Assembly (NCBI GenBank): GCA_965247075.1
Contig: CBDFGK010000003.1
Span: forward strand, 2,170,001 to 2,234,000
From: CBDFGK01 sp965247075
GTDB lineage: Bacteria > Pseudomonadota > Gammaproteobacteria > Pseudomonadales > Halieaceae
Direction of reading: 5' to 3'
Length of the DNA: 64,000 nucleotides
The notes below the pieces were generated by a model, which saw nothing but the letters and a program-made list of their open reading frames with translations, did not search any database and was not told where the DNA came from. A program made the translations under genes and the position numbers. This document shows positions 8,492 to 15,570 of the stretch, piece by piece (positions within the stretch are counted from its first letter, which is position 1; the number at the start of each line of letters is the position of its first letter).

Positions 8492-9748
8492 CTATGGCGA
8501 TGGGCAAGCGTAGGTAGCGCAGGCGTTGTTGTTATTACTTTTGCAATAACTGAGTGCTTTATCCCAACTGAGGTCTTTGCCGAAACATTCATTGCTATCG
8601 ATTCTCGCCAAAGCACAGAATGTCTGGTTGTTTTCGGCGGAGCGGTTTGTAACCCATTTCTGCTTACATTGTGCCAGTGCGTCAGCAGGAGTTGCCTCAG
8701 AGTCCGACAGGGTTTTGGCCCAACAAGCGATCTGCACGTCAATTTCCTCCGATTCAATCAAGTCAAACGAGTCGCAAGATGAACTCGGATCCCCGGGACA
8801 GCACTGATATGTCGTCACGTCCGGGTGATTGCCAAGGATGTAGGGAGTACTCTTCTCTGCATCAGGCAATCTCGCAAGTCCTGTATTAAGGACGCTGTCA
8901 TCCAGCCCCGTGATGGCTTTCCACTCCGCACGGGCGGGGTCACCCAGAACGATTAACGGCAGACTATCAGTACTGGCGACCTCTGCCGGGTTTAGCATCA
9001 GATTTAGTTGTGGGGTTATGTAATAGCCGCCGGTAGAACTGCTTTTATCGTTGAAAAATTTTTGTGCATCGGGGAGGTTTTGAGAGGTTCCGCTTCCCGG
9101 TGCTGCTATCGGTCGAATATCCACAATCGTCTCGAATAGAACCGGCTGCTCAATGCCAACACGCTGCAAAACTCTTGACCACCGAATCAGGGTGAAAGTA
9201 TTCAGGTAATTCTTTCCTGTGAGGGCGGTCACAGGAGGATAATTCAGCATCATAACCGCTCGCTGCTTCACCAGCGGCAAACCGAACTGGGGAAAGAAAG
9301 CCCAAGGCTCATCAGCATGCGGGTTGTTCTTGTTCCAGCAACCGGATGTCTCCATACAAGCTGAAATGCCCTTGAGAGCTTCCATGTTGTTACTGATGAA
9401 CTTTGGATGGACAGTTCGATATAACCCAGCGTCAGGATTGTTGCTTTCTATTGTGATCTGATAGCCTTGTTGGTTATCAAGTGGGACGACCCCCACCCTG
9501 GAGGATTCGATTCCGTCATTTTGAAGCGAATGCATCGTAAAGAGCAGGATTGTTTCCGCCAAAGTAGAGTCCGGATAGTACTGCTTGTAAGGGTCTGGAA
9601 GCTAGGTAGCGGAAGGGTAGATGGCGTTTACAGTATTCGGTAACGTATATGTCCATTGATCTGCTTGCAGAGATATCGAATAGCTGCCAGCCGTAATGGA
9701 AGCGATCAACACCGCCGCTTGTGATATTTTGTAAGAAATAGATTTCAT
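8492..9748 (-). pseudogene. Secreted protein of unknown family with in-frame amber stop
   Basis: Reading from ATG 9748 (with GGGAGA ahead of it) gives a signal peptide MKSISYKISQAAVLIASITA and a mature start near SLQADQ. Codon 49 is TAG (9604..9602), after which the same frame stays open for 369 more codons to 8492. The body is rich in Asn, Pro and Cys (for example YQCCPGDPSSSCDSFD and a C-terminal Cys cluster), consistent with a disulfide-bonded exported protein. I do not recognise the family. The amber codon may be a recent inactivating mutation, a site of suppression, or a sequencing error. Translation could restart at TTG 9562, but that product would lack a signal peptide. An operator-like palindrome lies 93 bases upstream. 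Confidence 0.6.
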
Positions 9749-9840
9749 CGTTTGATCTCCCTGATTATTGGTGGTTTTTAATCTGTATTAAGGTAGTTCA
9801 AGACCCACTATACTAAACACAACTGTCAAGTACCATAATG

Positions 9841-9856
9841 CTGACATAAATGTCAA
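9841..9856. promoter_or_regulatory. Putative TetR/RutR-like operator, site 4
   Basis: CTGACATAAATGTCAA contains a perfect 14-base palindrome (9842..9855) with the same TGACA/TGTCA half sites and spacing as the palindromes at 420, 3590 and 3634. It lies about 93 bases upstream of the start of the interrupted secreted protein on the minus strand. A second TGTCAAGTA half site is at about 9823-9831. Link to the TetR protein at 6384..7001 is inference. Confidence 0.45.
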
Positions 9857-10198
9857 GTAATTGGTATGCTGGATGATTGCCTGAATTTGGGTATCAGTCT
9901 TGATATTCAACAGTCAACCGACGGCACGGACAAGGGGATTCCCGGGACCGTACGTTTGGCTTTTTAAGCCTGACGCTCAGCAACTTGTGAGACTTCCCGT
10001 TTAACACCCTGACTACTGATTCATAGCTTATCAATGCTCATCAATTAGAGACAAGGCATGCCTTGACGCAGTGATTGGAAGCGATTAAAAAATACTCAAC
10101 ACCAGCCATTGAGCAGCTAAACCAGTGCGCTTCCTTGCGATCAGGGTTGATAGGTTTAAGATGCGCGGCAGATGGCCCGTCCACATGTAGCAAAACCC
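9857..10198. other. Intergenic region before the cysS fragment
   Basis: No gene supported. Contains a 14-base perfect palindrome CAAGGCATGCCTTG at 10052..10065 and a weak promoter candidate for the downstream cysS fragment: TTGACG at 10063-10068, a 17-base spacer, and TAAAAA at 10086-10091. Confidence 0.35.
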
Positions 10199-10525
10199 AT
10201 GACACTTCAGTTGTTTGATACATATGAGCGTAAAGTCCGACCTTTTGTGCCGCTTGATAAGCGGGAGGTGGGCATTTATGCCTGCGGTCCGACAGTTTAT
10301 AACTTCGTCCACATTGGCAACCTGCGTACCTATTTGTTTGAGGATCTGCTGAAGCGGGTTCTGCTTGTCAGTGGCTATAAGGTGAACCATGTCATTAACG
10401 TTACCGATGTGGGGCATCTGACTTCTAATGCCGATACCGGGGAAGACAAGATGCAACTCGGCGTCAGGAGAACGGGCATGACAGCCTGGGAACTGGCAGA
10501 GTTTTACACTGCTGCAATCCAGAGT
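10199..10525 (+). pseudogene. cysS: Cysteinyl-tRNA synthetase, N-terminal fragment
   Basis: About 109 codons of the class I Cys-tRNA synthetase. MTLQLFDTYERKVRPF opens the protein, followed by the Cys/zinc-site IYACGPTVYN and the ATP-site motif HIGN near residue 40. The similarity runs to EFYTAAIQ and then stops: the next bases belong to the start of an IS110-type transposase in the opposite direction. The KMSKS loop and anticodon domain (about 350 residues) are absent, so this cannot be a working synthetase. A complete cysS must exist elsewhere, which makes this a rearrangement leftover. Confidence 0.85.
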
Positions 10526-10620
10526 TGCCTTACTGACGTCAATACCGATGATATGTGACATTGGACTTTACTCCTCAAAGTTTGTGATATCCTTCCCGGA
10601 CTTTCCTTGTAGATGCAGAC
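10522..10620 (-). mobile_element. IS110-family element, 5' end fragment
   Basis: Reading leftward from ATG 10561 with a perfect GAGGAG ribosome site gives MSHIIGIDVSKATLDC, the DEDD-transposase opening of IS110 elements (first Asp in GIDVSK). After about 13-16 residues the frame enters the antisense of cysS and is no longer transposase. The upstream 60 bases are the likely IS leader. The fragment truncates cysS. Confidence 0.65.
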
Positions 10621-10630
10621 TCACTGTTAG

Positions 10631-10780
10631 CGCAGGGTCTTCGATACCGTTCAGTCTTCAGGGGAAGGGTTCATGGCCGGGGGCTATATCTATACTCCGG
10701 GCTTGGTGCCGAGGAAAAATACCGAGCTCACCTCGGCCATGAACAACTTACAGCGATTGGCTAAACGCTGCGAGAAGTAA
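10631..10780 (+). pseudogene. Unidentified coding remnant, C-terminal side
   Basis: A 49-codon open stretch without a good start, containing VQSSGEGFMAGGYIYTPG and ending MNNLQRLAKRCEK. The stop codon is supplied by the IS91-like sequence that begins at about 10775, so the gene was cut there. I do not recognise the family. It has coding-like composition but may be fortuitous. Confidence 0.3.
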
Positions 10781-11064
10781 GATACAAGGAAGGATAAAAG
10801 GGCTACGGTGAATAGATTACCTGGCGGGTTCCACATGCCAGGGCGGACGATTGTGCGAACAGTTGGTCTATCTCCCTGAAATCTCGCCCGCGTCGGTGAG
10901 GAATTCGATCATCTCCGTGCATTTCTGAACGACAGCATGCAGTGGGCCAGGCCAGGTTGTTTTTCAGTGGTTTCCTTGCTGATTGAGCTGGAATCCTTTC
11001 CAGCGAAAAGAGGCAATGTCTCAGGTGGTGCTCTGGTCGGTGGTGCCAGCAGCGCCACGGTGGG
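10775..11064 (-). mobile_element. IS91-like element, 3' end remnant (copy A)
   Basis: Nearly identical over about 240 bases to 57748..57987, and, at its right end, to the transposase C terminus at 52258..52323. Translated on the minus strand it gives TVALLAPPTRAPPETLPLFA, which matches the C terminus of the IS91-family transposase at 52.3-53.1 kb. The rest is the non-coding 3' end of the element. It joins a group II intron tail on its right. Confidence 0.75.
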
Positions 11065-11124
11065 TTTGCCAACTACTTTCGAATAACACATTTCTGTCTC
11101 AATAATATGAGATAGTTATTTGCA

Positions 11125-11194
11125 GAAGCCGTATACGAGGTCCGTACGTACGGTTCTGTGAGGGGGATGAGGTGTAAGCCTCACCCTACTCGAT
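11125..11194 (+). mobile_element. Group II intron 3' end (domains V and VI)
   Basis: GAAGCCGTATACG...CGTACGGTTC (about 11125-11157) is the conserved domain V hairpin of bacterial group II introns. It is followed by a domain VI stem GATGAGGTGT...GCCTCACCC with the branch-point A in CCTACTCGAT ending at 11194. No intron-encoded reverse transcriptase is present, so only the tail survived. The upstream junction with the IS91 remnant lies near 11065-11095. The sequence after 11194 should be the former 3' exon. Confidence 0.7.
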
Positions 11195-11369
11195 ACCGCC
11201 CATTTCAAGATTGGCATTCATCGATTTCCCCATGACAACCCCCGGATTAACAACTATTGTAACCAGTTCGATGATATCTTCGGCTTGATATTTCTTTAAA
11301 AAAATCATCACCATCGACAAATAAATCTGATATCAAAATCATCAGGAAGCATGAATAAGGTTGGCAACA

Positions 11370-12653
11370 ATGAAAAAAAGCAGTAAGTTTGGCTCCGCAG
11401 GCTTGGTTTTACTGACACTATCGGGTGCTTTTCCGGCATTGGCAGAACTTTCGGCAGGCGGCTCGTTACGGGCCAGATTCGAATCAAAACAAGATTACAA
11501 TTTTAATGATGCCAGTCAAACCTATACCTTGAGCCAGCTCAGGTTACATGCATTATATAAAGCCTCTCCAGACAACCAATTTATGCTTGAACTTCAGGAC
11601 TCACGCGTTTTTGGCGAAAAAATCACCGACATTCCATCGGTTAATGAAAATGCCAGAAACCAGCCATTTGCCGACCAGCTCGATATTCACCGTTTTTACT
11701 GGTTGTACAAAGGGGATAATTACCAGCTTAAAGTCGGTCGTCAAAAACTCAATCTGGGTGATAAACGCCTGGTCGCGTCACTCGAATGGGTCAATACCGC
11801 CCGGGTGCATGACGGTATCCGGCTGACTTACCAGCCGGTGAAAGGCCGCAGTATCGACTTTTTTGCCTCACAACTGGTTTCGGTGCAACCGGGTGATCTG
11901 AATGACCAGTCAAACAGCAATAACCGCTATTTTGACAGCGGCTTTCACGGCATTTATTTTTCAGACAAGCAGATCATGACCGAAGGCACTCTCGATTTGT
12001 GGTGGTTGTTGCGCGAAAACAGTGATTTTGACGATAATATCCATACCCTGGGTGGCCGTTATCTTTTCAGCGTTGACAAATTCACTTACGATTTGCAGGG
12101 ATCCTATCAGTTGGGCGATTTTTCTGATGTCAGCCACAGTGCTTATTATCTTCATGGCGGGGTCAGTTATCAACTCGGTAAGGCCAAACTGGGAATCGCC
12201 TACAATCTCGGCAGCGGTGACGATGATCCGACCGACAACGATCACCAGACCTTTGATAACCTTTATCCGTTAAATCATGCCTATTACGGTTTTATGGATA
12301 TGTTTTCACTACAAAATGTTCACAACCTCGAACTCACCTACCAACGTAGCGGTTTTCGCTTCGCCTGGCAGGGGTTCTGGCTCAATGATACCTCGGATGC
12401 CTGGTATAACGCCGGTTTGAGAGGCAATAGCGGACGCTTGCAAAATGCCTTGCAAAACCGCTCACAAGGCCAGAGTGTCAGCAGGTATGTCGGCAGTGAA
12501 ATCGATCTGACTTACAAGACTGCCTTTTTCGATAAAAAGCTGGTGGTGATGGCGGGCGTCAGCCGTTTCTTCACCGGTGATTATATCGAAGATACCGGTA
12601 ACAACGATGAAGATGCGACCTTTTTCTTCCTGCAAACCAAATTTTCATTCTAA
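11370..12653 (+). CDS. Outer-membrane beta-barrel, alginate-export (AlgE-like) family
   Basis: A 427-residue porin-like protein. The signal peptide MKKSSKFGSAGLVLLTLSGA ends at ALAE. The remainder is a chain of amphipathic strands with the phrases LKVGRQKLNLGDKRLV and WVNTARVHDGIRLTY that characterise the alginate_exp/AlgE-type family (16-18-strand barrels used for export or uptake of anionic polysaccharides or related compounds). It ends in F-S-F, as expected for an outer-membrane barrel. ATG 11370 is preferred to TTG 11361 because the signal peptide then starts MKK. Together with the truncated GH3 enzyme convergent downstream it may be the remains of a polysaccharide locus brought in between mobile elements. 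Confidence 0.8.
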   Translation: MKKSSKFGSAGLVLLTLSGAFPALAELSAGGSLRARFESKQDYNFNDASQTYTLSQLRLHALYKASPDNQFMLELQDSRVFGEKITDIPSVNENARNQPFADQLDIHRFYWLYKGDNYQLKVGRQKLNLGDKRLVASLEWVNTARVHDGIRLTYQPVKGRSIDFFASQLVSVQPGDLNDQSNSNNRYFDSGFHGIYFSDKQIMTEGTLDLWWLLRENSDFDDNIHTLGGRYLFSVDKFTYDLQGSYQLGDFSDVSHSAYYLHGGVSYQLGKAKLGIAYNLGSGDDDPTDNDHQTFDNLYPLNHAYYGFMDMFSLQNVHNLELTYQRSGFRFAWQGFWLNDTSDAWYNAGLRGNSGRLQNALQNRSQGQSVSRYVGSEIDLTYKTAFFDKKLVVMAGVSRFFTGDYIEDTGNNDEDATFFFLQTKFSF

Positions 12654-12741
12654 CGGTACATCTTTTTTTGCCCACGCGTGGGGCAACACGACCCCCCCCA
12701 ACCCCGTGACACTCGCCACAGGGTTTACTACTTTAAGCGCT

Positions 12742-14656
12742 TTACTGACAACTCACCGTTGCCGCCTTGGCGCTGTTAGGTTTAATCGATACATCAGCAA
12801 AACTCATGCTCAGTTGCCCGGCAGTCGCCAGTGAAAACGGGCTGAAGATTTTACCCAGTGCGGCACCATTTTGCTTGAAACAGGCCAAATCGACACTGAC
12901 ACTCTGCCAGCTGTCAGCCGGTACATTCGCCAGTACCACCGACAAATCAACCGTCGAGTCACATAACCCCTGACACCCCATCGCCAAACTGACCGGTTTC
13001 GATGCCGGGCTGTTGACCTTTACCGTAAACGATAACGCGGCATCCGCTTCAAGATAACCCCGCAAGTCTTGGGGAAAACTGGCAATAAATGCCACCTTGC
13101 CCTCTCCCTTGCCGTTAAACGTCACCTGCCGGGCATCTTCCTGTACCTGCCGATCAATCGACTGCACATGCACCACACTGTTGTGCTGGTCGGCACTGAT
13201 CACCGACTGCTGCTGACCACCATCACCAATCACCATTTGCCATGGCGCTTTGGTGGCACTTTCAAAGATCACCAGCGACTGTAACGCCAGCGCAGATACG
13301 CCATTGTCTTCCGGCAATTGCCGGGATAACAAGCCCCCCGCCTGGTCATCGGCATAAGTTAAACCAAAACCATAAGGCAGCAGCGGCTGGTAGTCGGCAT
13401 CAAAACGGTTTACCGTGGTTTGCTGTGGCGTGGCCGGCCACGAGAACGACAGTTTGCCGCTAAAGTCGTGATTGATTTTGCCATCGGCCCGGCGCAATAA
13501 TACATCACCAACCCCCTGCCCTTCCGAACCCGGTAACCAGGCGGCAACAAAAGCGTCTGAGGCATTGAATTCAGGATTAACCCACATCGGGCGGCCACTG
13601 ATAAATACCGAGACCACTTTAATACCCTGGGCCTTGAGTTTTTTCAGCAACGCCAGATCACGTTTATTGCCACGCTGATATTCAAGATTGTCAATATCAC
13701 CATTGCCTTCGGCATAAGGTTCTTCACCAAAAACCACAATCGCGACATCAGGCTTGTCACTAAAACTGCCATCGGCACTCAGGGTCACCCGGCCGCCGGC
13801 CAGATCGGTCGCTTGTTTTATCCCGGCATAAATCGAGCTGCCACCGGGAAAATCCGCATTGCTGTTGCCGGTGCCTTGCCAGGTAATGCTCCAGCCACCC
13901 GATTGCTTGCCAATATTGTCGGCACCATCACCAGCCAGCAAAATATGCTGCTTGGGCGATAACGGCAATAAAGCCTCATTGTTTTTCAGCAATACCAGCG
14001 ATCCCCGTACCGCCTGCCGCGCGACCGCCCGGTGTTCCGGGGCACCGATCAGTTCGGTTTTACCCGACAAAGGCCGCTGCGCCGGACTCGGTTTGTTAAA
14101 CAAACCGGCGCGCATCTTCACCCGTAAAATCCGTCTCACCGCATCGTCGATCCGGCTTTGGCTGATCTCGCCGTTTTTCACTTGGGCAATGGTATTTTCA
14201 TACAGCGGTTTCCAGTCCTGTCCCGGCACCATAAAAACGTCCAAACCGGCATTGATGGTTTGCGCACACTTTTGATTGCTGCACCCCTTGATCTGCCCAT
14301 GACCATTCCAGTCACCCACCACCAGGCCGTCAAAACCCATTTTTTGCTTCAATACCTCATCAAGCAAATATTGGTTGCCGTGATTCTTGCTGCCGTGCCA
14401 ACTGTTAAAAGACGCCATTACCGTCTGGGCACCGGCACTCAGGCCGCCGACATAACCCTGGGCATGAATGTCAAACAATTGCTGCTCGGTGCTAAGATTG
14501 TCCCCCTGATCATCGCCATCAACCGTGCCGCCATCACCAATAAAGTGTTTTACCGTGCCAATCACCTGCTGATCGCCCAAAAACGACTCGCCACTGCCCT
14601 GCAAGCCTTTAACGATTGCCGCCGCATAGTCCCTGACAATTTCCGGGTCTTCCGAA
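12742..14656 (-). pseudogene. Glycoside hydrolase family 3 enzyme lacking its N-terminal part
   Basis: About 640 codons of a GH3 beta-glucosidase/exo-glucanase. The frame enters at EDPEIVRDYAAAIVKGLQG just after the junction, passes KHFIGDGGTVDGDDQGD (substrate-binding loop), and the catalytic nucleophile Asp in LVVGDWNGHGQ. It then covers the C-terminal (alpha/beta)6 sandwich and an extra C-terminal beta domain. Full-length relatives are about 830-860 residues, so roughly 200 N-terminal residues, including the signal peptide and half of the TIM barrel, are missing. At 14651-14660 the sequence switches into an IS256-type transposase. No native start or promoter remains, so the gene is very probably dead despite the long open frame. 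Confidence 0.85.
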
Positions 14657-14900
14657 CCTTGGGCACCCGAACCGTTATCTTGCCTATACCGGTCAGTAGG
14701 TCTCTCTTCGGCTGGTAGCCATTGCGGACGACTCGTTGGTGACCGCCAGGGGTCTTCTCCTGTTCGTACCGCGACAACAGCTCTGCAACCTCAGCCCTGA
14801 TCGCTTGATCAAGCAGTTGCCTGGCACCTTCTCGCAGCACGGGGGCCAATAGGTCTTTCTCCTCTGGCAATGCCAGATCAAGTACATTATTGTTGGCCAT
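14652..14900 (-). mobile_element. IS256-family transposase, N-terminal fragment
   Basis: From ATG 14900 the protein reads MANNNVLDLALPEEKDLL and continues through LLDQAIRAEVAELLSRY and GYQPKRDLLTG to ITVRVPKVR, a standard opening of mutator/IS256 transposases. The similarity ends there, at the fusion with the GH3 gene. All catalytic Asp/Glu residues are lost. The open frame continues in a different phase from GH3, so no fusion protein is made. Confidence 0.85.
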
Positions 14901-15014
14901 GTGTGGCGTGCTCCCTGTTGTTTATCAATCAGTGTCGTAAACCGATTTCAACAAGACACGCCGCATATTTCAAATTTCTTCAAACACCAGATTCGGGTAT
15001 AACTCTAGAATCAC

Positions 15015-15535
15015 ATGATGGTCAGCAACGCTAAACGGATTTTCGCTATCTTGGCTTTGGTTCTGTTAGTGGCTTGTGCATCCAATAATGTGCAGACCCA
15101 AAAAGCAGACCCACCATGGGAACAGGTTGGATACCATTATTATCAGGGCGTGGATTATTATCTTGGTGAAGATGTAGAACAGAGTTATACCAAGGCCGCC
15201 GAGTATTTTAGGCTGGCCGTAGAACAGGGCCATGCCGATGCACAGGGCTTTCTGGCCAGTTTATACGATAATGTTCATGGTGTGGCCTGGGCCTGTCCCA
15301 ACTGGCCTTGGGCAACATCTATGACTGTGGCTGCGGCGTGGATATAGACCCTATTGAAGCCTATGCCTGGACTTATGTTGCTACCCAGCAGCAGCAGGAA
15401 GAAGACGCGCCCGCACTGCTTGCAGATATACAGAAAAAACTCACACCGGACGACCTTAAACAGGCCAAAAACAGAGCTGAAGAACTTTGTACGCAGATTT
15501 ACGGTATGGATCAGCAGTGTGCTTACCAGGAATAA
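15015..15535 (+). pseudogene. Sel1-repeat lipoprotein with a frameshift
   Basis: The first frame (from ATG 15015 or 15018) has a lipoprotein signal with lipobox LVAC near residue 20, followed by one Sel1/TPR-like unit YTKAAEYFRLAVEQGHADAQ. At about 15285-15300 the frame breaks into PNWPW..., while the +2 frame continues the expected repeat (LALGNIYDCGCGVDIDPIEAYAW) to a normal C terminus with QYG/CAYQE at 15535. A one-base loss explains this. The intact protein would have been a periplasmic-facing lipoprotein of about 173 residues. It directly precedes the VIT/VWA gene and shares Sel1 repeats with the kinases at 45.8-49.5 kb. Confidence 0.7.
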
Positions 15536-15570
15536 TAGCCAGGCTAACATTACTAGCCACTGAGGTTGCC

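Noticed and set aside
10085..10510. Long minus-strand frame opposite the cysS fragment
   Set aside because: Only its first 13-16 codons (IS110 start) are real; the remainder is antisense of cysS.
12663..12690. GCCCACGCGTGGGGC stem next to a T run between the porin and GH3 genes
   Set aside because: The T run precedes the stem on the plus strand and becomes an A run after it on the minus strand, so it is not a proper terminator for either gene.
11370..14656. Intact alginate utilisation locus
   Set aside because: No alginate lyase; the only enzyme is a truncated GH3 glucosidase, and both genes are enclosed by mobile-element debris.
14562..14900. IS256-GH3 fusion protein
   Set aside because: The two coding sequences are in different frames at the junction, so no chimeric enzyme is produced.
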